A stretch of 64,000 bases of DNA from Algoriphagus locisalis (GTDB lineage: Bacteria > Bacteroidota > Bacteroidia > Cytophagales > Cyclobacteriaceae), in the NCBI RefSeq assembly GCF_900116615.1, contig NZ_FPBF01000006.1:310001-374000 (forward strand). Reading direction: 5' to 3'. The position numbers and the translations under genes are program-made. The notes beneath the pieces are model-generated. The model was not told the origin of the DNA and searched no databases. It saw only the letters and a list, made by a program, of their open reading frames with translations. Shown here in pieces: positions 1 to 8,208 of the stretch (position 1 is its first letter; each line of letters opens with the position of its first letter).

Positions 1-378
1 ATCAGCAAACTGGAATCACTGGGCTACGAGGTAAAGGACTTTGGGCCTTTCTCAGATGCTTCTGTGGATTACCCGGATTATGTGCATCCCTTGAGTTCTG
101 CCATCGAAGCAGGTGAATTTGACTTGGGCATTGTGATCTGTGGATCTGGAAATGGTGTGGCCATCACTGCAAACAAACACCAGGGAATCCGTGCCGCACT
201 TTGCTGGAATGAAGACTTGGCAGCTTTGTGCAGACAGCATAACAATGCTAACGTATTAGCTCTTCCTGCCCGTTTTATATCGTATGAACTGGCAGAAAAG
301 CTAGCTGAGATATTCTTGACTACCGAATTTGAAGGAGGAAGACATCAGAATCGGGTGAATAAGATTGCTTGTAGCTGA
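1..378 (+). CDS. rpiB: Ribose-5-phosphate isomerase B (5' end outside window)
   Basis: The enzyme interconverts ribose 5-phosphate and ribulose 5-phosphate in the cytosolic pentose phosphate pathway. The reading frame is open from base 1, so the N-terminus lies outside the window and about 125 residues are visible. Family landmarks are clear: DYPDY, then the CGSGNG loop carrying the catalytic Cys, then RQHNNANVL with the phosphate-binding and ring-opening residues, and the C-terminal FEGGRHQNRVNKI. Those motifs separate RpiB/LacA from the unrelated RpiA. The total length would fit the usual size of about 145-150 residues. The gene ends just upstream of a strong terminator. The family assignment is firm. 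Confidence 0.95.
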   Translation: MSKLESLGYEVKDFGPFSDASVDYPDYVHPLSSAIEAGEFDLGIVICGSGNGVAITANKHQGIRAALCWNEDLAALCRQHNNANVLALPARFISYELAEKLAEIFLTTEFEGGRHQNRVNKIACS

Positions 379-418
379 AAAGCTGAAAAGCTGGAAGACA
401 GAGGACCGAGGACCGAAG

Positions 419-456
419 AAGCCCAAACTTGAGAAATCAGGTTTGGGCTTTTTTAG
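419..456 (+). terminator. Rho-independent terminator, copy 1 of a repeated pair
   Basis: The arms AAGCCCAAACT and AGGTTTGGGCTT enclose a short A-rich loop and are followed by a T run. It lies just after rpiB. A near-identical copy sits at 2543-2580, so the two genes between are bracketed by twin terminators. Confidence 0.85.
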
Positions 457-540
457 TTTTATTCTAACGGGATGGTTTTCTATGCTTTAATTTGTTCTTT
501 GCAGATGGAGTGAATTTACCCAGGTCTTGAAATAATAGAA

Positions 541-1263
541 ATGAACCCAAAACTGGCCCTGATACTTACCATCTTTTTCCTTTTCCAAGGCTTAGAATCA
601 TTTGGTCAATCCCAGACATTTCTATCGCTTTATAAGGATCACTTGCCTTATTTTCAAGAGTTGATCACCGGTGCACAATACGAAGATCCACCCGATAATT
701 ATATCGGGCACCCGTATCACAAAAGCCCCGATTTTCAGGATGGAGTGCTTAGGATCAATGGTGTGAGCTATACTGCGGTGCCTTTATTATATAATGAGAA
801 TGAAGATGAAGTTGTCACTTTTCACCCGATCTACCAAGAGAAGATCAGGATCAAACCGGGTAAAATTGACGAGTTTGCATTTGAAGATGGAGCCCTTTTT
901 CGGAGGTTTTCCGGAAACGAGCTTTATGCCCAGCATAAAAATGGGTTTTACGAGGTACGCTCTGATGGGAGGATAAAAGTACTGGTGAAGAACTACAAGA
1001 AAAAAACAGTTTATAGAGAACCAGGTAGGGTGACTTATACTTTTTTAGAAACTCTGGATCATTTCTATTGGTGGGATGAGGATTTTGTGGAGGTTAAAAA
1101 TGGGAAGCAGGCAATCAAAGCGCTGGGACTGAACAAAAAGGATGTCAAAAAAATGGCGAAACTTCAGAAGTTAGACGCCAAAGCAGACTTGGCGGAATAT
1201 ATGGCAGCTTTGGTAACGATGATTGAGAATACTAGAGAAGATTTTAAGGGTTTTGTGAATTAG
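541..1263 (+). CDS. Secreted hypothetical protein upstream of a DUF4249 gene
   Basis: This is a 240-residue protein that I do not recognise as a named family. Residues 1-22 form a signal peptide (hydrophobic LALILTIFFLF, then a probable cut after FGQS), so export to the periplasm or outer surface is likely. The remainder is soluble and rich in aromatic and charged residues, with a basic C-terminal third containing NKKDVKKMAKLQK. It ends one base before the DUF4249 start, so the two are almost surely co-translated. DUF4249 genes often follow a TonB-dependent receptor, but here the partner is this small secreted protein. A -7-like TAATTTG element lies near 488. Function unknown. Confidence 0.8.
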   Translation: MNPKLALILTIFFLFQGLESFGQSQTFLSLYKDHLPYFQELITGAQYEDPPDNYIGHPYHKSPDFQDGVLRINGVSYTAVPLLYNENEDEVVTFHPIYQEKIRIKPGKIDEFAFEDGALFRRFSGNELYAQHKNGFYEVRSDGRIKVLVKNYKKKTVYREPGRVTYTFLETLDHFYWWDEDFVEVKNGKQAIKALGLNKKDVKKMAKLQKLDAKADLAEYMAALVTMIENTREDFKGFVN

Positions 1264-2478
1264 ATGAGGACGATGACTAAATACCAATTTCTCATAGATA
1301 ACCCGTTCTGTAAAGCCAACAAGTGTATGATTGGTCTGATGAGCTTACTTTTTCAATTGCTGATAATAGGGTGTAGGGAACCATTCAGTCCAGAGATTCC
1401 ACCTCAGGATTTACAGGTTTTGGTAGTGGAAGGCTACCTGGATACAGAAGGTTTTCCTAGTGGTTTGAAATTAAGCTATACCAAAAGCTTGGAAACAGAG
1501 GAGGGCTCAGAGGCTATTTTTCCGGAAGGGCAAGTGTATTTAAAAGCAGAATCGGGAGGGGAGTTTCCTCTCAGCTATCTGGGGAATGGGGAATATGAAT
1601 TTGCCCACAACGTCCCTGAAGATGATCAATATACGCTTCATATCTTCACCGATGATGGGAAAAACTACGCTTCAGAAATACTTAACCCAATCATAACCCC
1701 TGAAATTGAAGAGTTGGGGTTTGTAAAAGACGAGGAGGGAGTAGAAATTTTTGTTCGGACAAAAGGGGGAGATGCTGCCGAATATTTTATGTGGAACTAT
1801 GAGGAGACCTATGCATTCAGACCGGCCATTCCTACTTACTTCAAATATGATGCAGCAAGCAAGGACATTGTGTATTTGGAAGAATTTGAAAGAACGGATA
1901 TCTGCTATCGAGGAGGATCAAATGAAGAACTGATCTCAGAAACATCCATTAGATTTCAAGAGGGAGCAGTTTTCCGCAAAACTTTAAAGAAAATCTTAAA
2001 TGGAGATGAGCGGCTTGGTATGAGGTATAGTGTGTTGGTCAGTCAAAAAGCCATATCAGAAAAAGCAGCAGAGTTTTGGGCTATCCTAAATAAAAACTCC
2101 ACTGAATTAGGCTCGATCTTTAGTCCACTTCCATCTCAGATGCCTAGCAACATCGCGCAGGTTGGCAACCCAGAAGCCCCTGTGATCGGGTTTATTAGTA
2201 TTGGAGTTATGCGTCAGCAGCGACTTTTTATAAGTCTAAGAGAAGTAATTCCATGGGCGATAGATGATCTTCCTGAATATTTTCAGTGTGAAGTGGCCAA
2301 TGATACCATTCCAATCGCTTCTTATGAGGAGTTTTTTGGAAGTGGGAATTTCGTGCCCGCCACGCCCATATCAGTACCAGGTATTCCCTACGTGGTCGGC
2401 TATCAAGGGACAGAGCGACGCTGTGCGGATTGTACGCTAAGAGGTACAAATGTCAAACCTGATTTTTGGGATGATTGA
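1264..2478 (+). CDS. DUF4249 family outer-membrane lipoprotein
   Basis: The segment CREPFSPEIPPQDLQVLVVEG followed by a strand-rich domain is typical of DUF4249, a Bacteroidetes-specific surface lipoprotein family usually associated with TonB-dependent transport. The lipobox LIIGC places the acylated Cys at residue 37 of the long form. The ATG at 1264 directly follows the previous stop. A second ATG at 1327 would give a shorter signal peptide but one without basic n-region residues, so I keep the long form with reservations. It is translated as an operon with the preceding secreted protein and ends ahead of the second twin terminator. The molecular role of the family is not established. Confidence 0.85.
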   Translation: MRTMTKYQFLIDNPFCKANKCMIGLMSLLFQLLIIGCREPFSPEIPPQDLQVLVVEGYLDTEGFPSGLKLSYTKSLETEEGSEAIFPEGQVYLKAESGGEFPLSYLGNGEYEFAHNVPEDDQYTLHIFTDDGKNYASEILNPIITPEIEELGFVKDEEGVEIFVRTKGGDAAEYFMWNYEETYAFRPAIPTYFKYDAASKDIVYLEEFERTDICYRGGSNEELISETSIRFQEGAVFRKTLKKILNGDERLGMRYSVLVSQKAISEKAAEFWAILNKNSTELGSIFSPLPSQMPSNIAQVGNPEAPVIGFISIGVMRQQRLFISLREVIPWAIDDLPEYFQCEVANDTIPIASYEEFFGSGNFVPATPISVPGIPYVVGYQGTERRCADCTLRGTNVKPDFWDD

Positions 2479-2542
2479 ACTGTCTGAGGTATTATTTGCA
2501 CGCTCTAGTTGGTTTGAGCTATTCCAAACTCTTTCACTAAAG

Positions 2543-2580
2543 AAGCCCAAACTTGAAAATTCAGGTTTGGGCTTTTTTAT
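2543..2580 (+). terminator. Rho-independent terminator, copy 2 of a repeated pair
   Basis: It has the same stem as the one at 419-456, AAGCCCAAACT with AGGTTTGGGCTT, differing only in the loop, and a T run follows. It terminates the two-gene unit 541-2478 and faces the 3' end of the convergent protease gene. Confidence 0.85.
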
Positions 2581-2606
2581 GAACAGGGGATATCTAAGCT
2601 AGGCTT

Positions 2607-4241
2607 TTACAGATTTGTACTGCCATTAGCGACTTCACTAGCTAAAATCAGGGCATTGTAGAGATTGGCGATTTTGCCGGATTTGGAGATTTCTGTGAAG
2701 GATTTTTCAGGTCCTTCTTGTCCGCCTACTTGAACTTTTACCGAAGGTGAAATGCCGGAATCCATAATGACTTGCTTCACCTGTGCTGCAGTAAGATCTG
2801 GGAAATAGGAGCGAATCATCGCTGCCAAGCCCGCAACTGCCGGTGCGGCCATGGAAGTACCTCCTTGAAATTCGTAGGAATCGCCTGGCATGGTAGAGTA
2901 GATCTGATCCCCAGGGGCGAAAATGTCCACATTTTCCTTTCCATAATTAGAGAAAACGGCGATCATACCTTCTCCGAATTGAGATGTCAAAGCCCCTACA
3001 GTCAGGTAGTGATCGGAGAAATCTGCTGAAAGTCCTTCGGGGCTATCATTGGGGAAGTTTTGATTTTCCGGAGAGTCCAAGTCCATACCGTCATTTCCTG
3101 CCGCATGCACAAAGAGTACATCCTTGGAAGCTGCATAGTTTAAGGCTTCGTACACCCATTCTGAATTGGGGGAAAAACCCTTTCCAAAGCTGGCATTGAT
3201 CACTTTCGCTCCGTTATCAGCCGCATAACGTATGGCCAAGGCAATATCTTTGTCGTATTCGTCTCCGTTTGGTACGGCTCTGACAGACATGATTTTCACG
3301 TTGCTGGCTACACCATCCACTCCTTTTTTATTATTTCGGGTGGCTGCGATAATCCCCGCTACGTGCGAACCATGACTTTCATCTGCGTATCTGGAATCAG
3401 GATTTCCATTTCCATAGTCCTGATCAGAATAGTCGTATGGATCATCTCCCACGGGAGTTCTGCCATTGAAGTCCACATTTAGATTGTAATTCACTTGCGC
3501 TTCATAATACTTGATCCCATCTTGAAGATCCTTGATCGCAGCTGGAATTTCTTCGCCCATGGTCATCACCTGCATCAGCATTCCCACAGTTCTTTCCTCT
3601 TGGGTGTTTTTGGGCTTATATTCTTCTAAATCAGCAAGAGAATAATTCTCCTTTCCTAAAGCTTCTTTGATGTTTTCGTCTGCCATGGTTACCATAGCCT
3701 CAATCTGCTTGAGTTGTGGAAGCGCTGCTTGAGCTTCAGGGAGTTTTGCATTCAGCTTTTTATTGGCGGCTTCCTGATAAGCCTCGTCACCGATTTTTAG
3801 GCGGAGGATTCTAGCCATTTCCATTTGCTCATTATAGGATTCGCCAAGGAAGTTATACCCATGGATATCGTCGATATAACCATTTCCATCATTGTCAATT
3901 CCATCTCCAGGCTTCTCACTAGTATTAGTCCAAAGTACGCCTTTGATGTCTTCATGATCTAGGTCTATACCTGAATCGATCACCGCAACGATCACCTCCT
4001 CGCCCTTTTTCTTTTTTAGAAGTTCGGAATAAGCACGGTCCACGCTCATACCAGGTACAGTGTCCTTTTGTAAATCTAAATGCCCCCAATGTCTAGATTG
4101 CTGATCTGAAAGTTCGGCTACTTTAGGGCTAGTGTTTGTGTAACTGATGGGAGGAGCTGTCAATACTAATGAGGAATTACATCCCATCACTAGCAGGCCA
4201 AGGCCTAGTCCTGCCAAAATTTGAATCTTGCTTTTAATCAT
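2607..4241 (-). CDS. S8 family subtilisin-like serine protease, lipoprotein
   Basis: This is a 544-residue subtilase. The N-terminus has a lipoprotein signal ending LVMGC (Cys21), so it is probably membrane-anchored in the periplasm or outer membrane. The catalytic triad is complete: Asp89 in VIDSGIDLDHED, His290 in ESHGSHVAGI and Ser463 in GGTSMAAP; the oxyanion Asn383 is in HAAGNDG. A DGIDNDGNGYIDD segment near 113 looks like a calcium-binding loop. About 150 residues, largely helical, separate the Asp and His motifs, which is long for a plain subtilase and could act as an internal pro- or lid domain (inference). The substrate cannot be told. It is transcribed alone, away from a 527-bp gap. 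Confidence 0.93.
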   Translation of the reverse strand: MIKSKIQILAGLGLGLLVMGCNSSLVLTAPPISYTNTSPKVAELSDQQSRHWGHLDLQKDTVPGMSVDRAYSELLKKKKGEEVIVAVIDSGIDLDHEDIKGVLWTNTSEKPGDGIDNDGNGYIDDIHGYNFLGESYNEQMEMARILRLKIGDEAYQEAANKKLNAKLPEAQAALPQLKQIEAMVTMADENIKEALGKENYSLADLEEYKPKNTQEERTVGMLMQVMTMGEEIPAAIKDLQDGIKYYEAQVNYNLNVDFNGRTPVGDDPYDYSDQDYGNGNPDSRYADESHGSHVAGIIAATRNNKKGVDGVASNVKIMSVRAVPNGDEYDKDIALAIRYAADNGAKVINASFGKGFSPNSEWVYEALNYAASKDVLFVHAAGNDGMDLDSPENQNFPNDSPEGLSADFSDHYLTVGALTSQFGEGMIAVFSNYGKENVDIFAPGDQIYSTMPGDSYEFQGGTSMAAPAVAGLAAMIRSYFPDLTAAQVKQVIMDSGISPSVKVQVGGQEGPEKSFTEISKSGKIANLYNALILASEVANGSTNL

Positions 4242-4768
4242 AGTTAAAAGTAACGCCCGCGCTTCAAAAAGAGTGGATTTTTACCTGTTAAAAATGGTGA
4301 AGGGATATTGGATTTACATGAATGGCTGACTCTGGATAGCCAGAGAAAATTAAAGAAAGCTTTTTAATAGGATTCTCAGTACCGCATTTGATTAGTGCCA
4401 TTCTAAACCTACTTGAGAAATAAAGTATTGCCAATCGCACAGCTTTGTAGCACACCGAATCGAAAGTTACTTCTGGGTGATAGCGAACGGCCTGTACTCC
4501 TAATAATTTCTATATCATGTGTAAAAATAAAATCAAAGTAAAATTTTAGATAAACTAGTCTATGATTATTATATGATCATATTAATATTGATTTTTGATA
4601 GATCTTAGATTGGTTTAGTATTGGTCATGGTATGGTCATAATATACTTTAAGAATAACATTTTTTAGTCAATAGTATATGGGAAGCCTTATTGAGGAGGG
4701 GAGGATTTTGCAGTTTTTGCTATGGAATAAGCTAGGTCATCTGGTTTCCTGAGATAGTTTAGGGGTAA
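4242..4768. other. 527-bp region without a convincing gene
   Basis: The half nearest the protease contains a small hairpin, CTCTGG/CCAGAG at 4330-4345, in its leader. The section 4500-4640 is very AT-rich and may carry promoters for the protease. A minus-strand frame is open from 4509 to a stop at 4288 but has no start codon near its upstream end, so I treat it as at most a relic. No RNA gene is recognisable. Confidence 0.5.
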
Positions 4769-5188
4769 TTATTTCCCTATCAACTTCTCGAGTCTGTTCA
4801 TCATTTCATCTTTCTCCTTTAGCATGCGCTCATATAAAGCGATTTTTTCTTCGTGGAGTTGGATGATTTTTTCAACTGGATGAAAATTGATTGTTCCTTT
4901 GTTGAAAGCATTATCGAAAGCGTGATCACCGAATGAATTTGATATAAAATTCACTGCCTGTTCCTCGTCAAAATTCTGGAATGCTTCTACGGGAAGCTTG
5001 AGTACTTCAGCGATCTGTGAAAGCAGACTTGCTTCGATTTCTTCTTTTTGCTCAAGCATGGAGATTTTCTTCTGGTTCCAATCCTCCCCAAGCTCATAGG
5101 CCAAAGCTTCCTGCTTGATCCCCAGCATTTCCCTAAAGCGTTTGACATTGCGGCCTTGATGGATTTGTTTGGATGGGGAGTCGGTCAT
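4769..5188 (-). CDS. XRE family helix-turn-helix regulator with C-terminal coiled coil
   Basis: The protein has 139 residues. Residues 12-70 fit an XRE/Cro-type helix-turn-helix: GRNVKRFREMLGIKQEALAYEL, then QKKISMLEQ as the recognition segment and LSQIAEVLKLPVEAF. The C-terminal 35 residues (EKIIQLHEEKIALYERMLKEKDEMMNRLEKLI) form a heptad coiled coil, probably for dimerisation. This arrangement is a common stand-alone Bacteroidetes regulator. No signal-binding domain is visible, and the neighbours (a protease and a DoxX protein) do not reveal a target. The roughly 280 bp upstream hold no other gene. Confidence 0.88.
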   Translation of the reverse strand: MTDSPSKQIHQGRNVKRFREMLGIKQEALAYELGEDWNQKKISMLEQKEEIEASLLSQIAEVLKLPVEAFQNFDEEQAVNFISNSFGDHAFDNAFNKGTINFHPVEKIIQLHEEKIALYERMLKEKDEMMNRLEKLIGK

Positions 5189-5469
5189 GGTTTACTTATT
5201 TTTAGTATTCTCTGGGAAGTCCTGCCCTGCAGGCAAGAACAGGCTGAGATTGATTTGTGTCTTAATTCAAATTTAAACCTTTCCGGCATTAGATGCAGGA
5301 ATGGAGGTTCAATTTCCTAGGTAAAATAGGGATTTGGTAGGGATAATTTATCCGATTACCCAAAAAACCGGACAAGCACTGTCGGAAGAACCATTAAAAT
5401 AGTATGATGGATCTGAATTGCAGAAGGAATCACTATCATCCCAATTTCCCTGGTTTTGTTAGAAAACTT

Positions 5470-5859
5470 TTATCCTGTCGGACATTTCTTCCCTCTACCC
5501 CAGGCAATAAATGCCGCAGAAATAAGCATGAATACATTAAACCCAATCTGATCTCCTTCTCCTCTCAACACATGAAACAGGATGGCTGAAAGCATAAGTG
5601 CGATGGTTCCAAAAGCAGCATAAACAGTCAGCATAGTACGAATTCGAAGCAAGGTAGGTAAAGTCAACCCCAACCCAGCGAGCAAGTCAACTATTCCTGA
5701 GATCCATACCAATTCCGGGTTTTCCTTAATCCATAGCCAAGGCAAATCGGCACGGAGAAATAATTTCATAAATCCTGCATAGATAAATGTGAGAGAGAGT
5801 AAAATCTGAACTGCCCAAAGTGAAATGTTCAAGAGGTTAAATCTTTTTTGAATCGCCAT
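5470..5859 (-). CDS. DoxX-like integral membrane protein
   Basis: This small four-helix membrane protein has about 129 residues. The hydrophobic segments are near AVQILLSLTFIYAGFMKLF, the WISGIVDLLAGLGLTLP helix, a third beginning MLTVYAAFG and a last one in NVFMLISAAFIAWG. The AGFMKL and LLAGLGL signatures fit the DoxX-like family, often linked to redox or thiol stress. I start at the ATG at 5859 rather than the earlier in-frame ATG at 5889 because the ten extra residues are hydrophilic and lie close to the operator. The gene is divergent from an HxlR regulator with a shared palindromic operator, so regulation by that protein is likely. Confidence 0.85.
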   Translation of the reverse strand: MAIQKRFNLLNISLWAVQILLSLTFIYAGFMKLFLRADLPWLWIKENPELVWISGIVDLLAGLGLTLPTLLRIRTMLTVYAAFGTIALMLSAILFHVLRGEGDQIGFNVFMLISAAFIAWGRGKKCPTG

Positions 5860-5921
5860 AGTTTGTAAGTCGGTTTGTTTCCTAGGCACAACATTATATA
5901 AATTCGCTTTCCAAATGATAT

Positions 5922-5959
5922 TACTATCCTCGCGGATAGCGCTATCTATTGGGATAGTA
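5922..5959. promoter_or_regulatory. Double palindromic operator between doxX-like and hxlR-like genes
   Basis: Two units, ACTATCC-TCGC-GGATAGC and GCTATC-TATT-GGGATAGT, abut at a perfect GATAGCGCTATC core. The whole 38 bp is symmetric about 5940/5941: the outer arms TACTATCC/GGATAGTA and the core pair, while the spacers do not. It sits in the divergent intergenic region 21 bp from the regulator start. Known HxlR/YodB-type regulators bind comparable inverted repeats. Confidence 0.75.
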
Positions 5960-5979
5960 TCGCAAAAAAAAATGAAGCT

Positions 5980-6318
5980 ATGATATCACAGGGAGGTTGT
6001 CCTAAAACCATGCTTTCCATCAAAGACGCCTTGGAGGCATTGGAGGGAAAGTGGAAACTATTGATCTTATTTTCCTTGGCTGGAGGGCCAAAACGCTTTA
6101 AGGAAATCAATAGGGAAGTGGGAGGAATTACAGATAAAACCTTGTCCAAGGAATTGAAAAACCTGGAGACAAATCAGTTGGTAAAAAGAGAGGTATTTGA
6201 TTCCTTTCCTCCAAAAGTTCAATATTCAATAACTCCGCATGGAATGTCTCTCGAAAAAGTATTGGATGAGCTACATTTTTGGGGGTTGCTGCATAGAGAG
6301 AAGATTATGGGGAAGTAG
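5980..6318 (+). CDS. HxlR family winged-helix transcriptional regulator
   Basis: This 112-residue protein matches the HxlR/MarR-like family in length and motifs: GGCPKTM with the conserved N-terminal Cys7, LEALEGKWKLLILFSL, RFKEINREVGGITDKTLSKELKNLE and the wing VQYSITPHGMSLEKVL. Family members such as YodB sense electrophiles or oxidants through that Cys, so redox control is plausible but not shown. It is divergent from a DoxX-like gene over the operator at 5922-5959, which suggests autoregulation and control of the neighbour. An upstream ATG at 5972 hits a stop after three codons, so 5980 is the start. Confidence 0.92.
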   Translation: MISQGGCPKTMLSIKDALEALEGKWKLLILFSLAGGPKRFKEINREVGGITDKTLSKELKNLETNQLVKREVFDSFPPKVQYSITPHGMSLEKVLDELHFWGLLHREKIMGK

Positions 6319-6453
6319 ATGATAGTTTTTATTTGAATTTCAAATTCAAGGAGATAATAAGGAGAATTTGCAAACACCTAGCTTCGGGGTTGTTTTACTT
6401 GAGTGGGCGATTCGGGATAGTCGCTGGACTTTTCTTCCCTCTTACAAAGTTGA

Positions 6454-7614
6454 TTATTCTAACTTTTTCAATTCCTCTACCTTTGCTTTCGCATGCCCAT
6501 TATTCGGGTTTAGGGAAAATGATTTTTCATAGTTTTCAATGGCTTTTTCAGTATCGCCCAAAACTTCATAAGCCTCTCCCAAACTATCAAAGGTATTGTA
6601 GGAGGCAGGGTAATTTTCGGTGTTTAAAATAAAGAACTCCATTGCCTTCGACTTTTCCACTTCGTTTCTGTCCTGAAGTTTGCTATAAGCAATTCTGTTA
6701 ACGAGGTTTTCCGGAGGAGCAAAAGTCCAGGAAAGCCGCTGCGAAATATCCTGAAAATGCTGAGTGAGTTGGGCTAAGTTATCCACATCCCGATATGAAA
6801 TCCCATAGCCCTCAAAAATGTTGGTTATTCCGTTGTGGAATGCAATCATGGGAACGGAACTATGGTCCTCATTTTCGAAATATTCCAATTTCGCAGGAAA
6901 TACTCCATCGTATCTACTGTTTAGCGACTCAAACAAACGCACATGTCGGTCCCGGTTTCTGATATTTCTTTTGCCCCAATTCGCAGTGGCGAAATAAATG
7001 TATCTCTTAAATGAATTAGGGCTAACAGCCTCTAATTTTTTGTCCATGGTTTCGGCATCCCAAGAGCCAAAACTTGGATCAATCGCCAGGAAGGAATTGA
7101 AAATCGTATTTTCTTTCATGTAAGCATGGGTAGCCAGTAATCCGCCAAGCGAGTGCCCAAAAAGAATTCGGTAAGGTGATGTTTGGTACTCCTGATCCAG
7201 TTTGGGAATCAGTTCCTCTTCCAGAAATGCCAAGAAATTATCTCCCCCTCCAAAGTCATTCTCCCGTGCCGTGACGATTTTATCTGGGGTGAAATCTCGG
7301 GTTCGACTGACATTTTGAATCCCCACAACAATCATCTCCGGTATCTTTCCAATTCTCCCCATATAGTTCGCCATGCCGCTAATCGGATGAAAAAAGCTGC
7401 TTCCATCCAATACAATCAGCAGGGGATATTCTTTATAAGGGGACTCTGGATTGCCATAAGATTCCGGAAGACTGACCCAATAGCTTCTGTCCTCATCCAA
7501 AATGCTGGAGTGGATGGTATGAGTGCGGCCGATTTCAATGTTCCCAGTTTCTTGAGATTTTGCTTGTCTGATTCCAAAAAGAAAGAGGATCAGTAGGAGG
7601 TGATAGTTACGCAT
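6454..7614 (-). CDS. Secreted alpha/beta-hydrolase esterase with C-terminal TPR
   Basis: This is a putative esterase of the enterochelin/ferri-siderophore esterase-like (Esterase_D) type. A signal peptide (YHLLLILFLFGIRQAKSQ) starts at the ATG at 7614; an upstream in-frame ATG at 7650 adds a hydrophilic dozen residues and is less likely. The nucleophile elbow GHSLGG, the acid-bearing LAIDPSFGSWD and the His of ENEDHSSVP make a complete triad. About 70 C-terminal residues (NTFDSLGEAYEVLGDTEKAI and following) form TPR units, a fusion frequent in Bacteroidetes. The substrate is unknown; neighbours give no siderophore context. Confidence 0.88.
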   Translation of the reverse strand: MRNYHLLLILFLFGIRQAKSQETGNIEIGRTHTIHSSILDEDRSYWVSLPESYGNPESPYKEYPLLIVLDGSSFFHPISGMANYMGRIGKIPEMIVVGIQNVSRTRDFTPDKIVTARENDFGGGDNFLAFLEEELIPKLDQEYQTSPYRILFGHSLGGLLATHAYMKENTIFNSFLAIDPSFGSWDAETMDKKLEAVSPNSFKRYIYFATANWGKRNIRNRDRHVRLFESLNSRYDGVFPAKLEYFENEDHSSVPMIAFHNGITNIFEGYGISYRDVDNLAQLTQHFQDISQRLSWTFAPPENLVNRIAYSKLQDRNEVEKSKAMEFFILNTENYPASYNTFDSLGEAYEVLGDTEKAIENYEKSFSLNPNNGHAKAKVEELKKLE

Positions 7615-7876
7615 GGTTCTAGTTAGATCAATCAATAATTTCCAGTTCAAGCCATGAAGAACGGGAACAAAATTATTTTAGGTCTTATCCTCTACGTGTT
7701 TTTGAACTAGGAAGGTTGAAAAAAGCTGGGTGGCAATACCAAAACGCGCAATATTCTCTTTGTTAAAATCCATTGTTAATTCAAAAATTGCCCTGGTTTG
7801 GTGGAAATGCTAGTTGAGTCAATTTAGGGGATTTTGAAGAGTTTTGGTGCTTTGAGGGGAGTTTCTAAATGTTTTT

Positions 7877-8200
7877 TTATTTCAATTTTGGAGGGTTTAA
7901 TAATGCATCTTTGACAACTTTAGCAACAGTATTCCTATTAATTTTTTTATGCTTGCAATATTCACTTTGAAACCAATATTCTAGAAGTTTTGCTCCCTTA
8001 CTTGCGTTGCATGACATACAACAAAGTGAAATATTATTGACCCCGTTGATTCTAATTTCATTAATAATATGTTCCCACGAAGGTTTAGATTTTCTATCTC
8101 CATTAGAATCAGAAAACACAATCCCACAGTAAACACAACAGGAGTCTCTTTCTTTTACAAAGTTTTCTACATCTTTTGGTATACCCCATCTGTTTGCCAT
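7877..8200 (-). CDS. HNH endonuclease
   Basis: A compact HNH nuclease of 107 residues. CVYCG and CMSCN supply two zinc-binding Cys pairs, WEHI carries the catalytic His, and NISLCCMSCNASKGAK is the standard Asn/His-end of the HNH fold. It begins eight bases after the mrr-like gene ends and is surely co-transcribed with it. The family includes restriction and homing enzymes; the pairing suggests a role in defence against foreign DNA (inference). No methyltransferase is adjacent, so modification-dependent cleavage would fit better than classical restriction-modification. Confidence 0.88.
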   Translation of the reverse strand: MANRWGIPKDVENFVKERDSCCVYCGIVFSDSNGDRKSKPSWEHIINEIRINGVNNISLCCMSCNASKGAKLLEYWFQSEYCKHKKINRNTVAKVVKDALLNPPKLK

Positions 8201-8208
8201 AATTTCAA

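Noticed and set aside
4288..4509. Minus-strand open frame of 73 codons upstream of the subtilase gene
   Set aside because: It has no start codon near its upstream end and no motif that I recognise. It might be a relic but cannot be supported.
6333..6632. Plus-strand open frame of 99 codons
   Set aside because: It overlaps the esterase gene antisense and has no recognisable family features; the esterase has a full catalytic triad and TPR.
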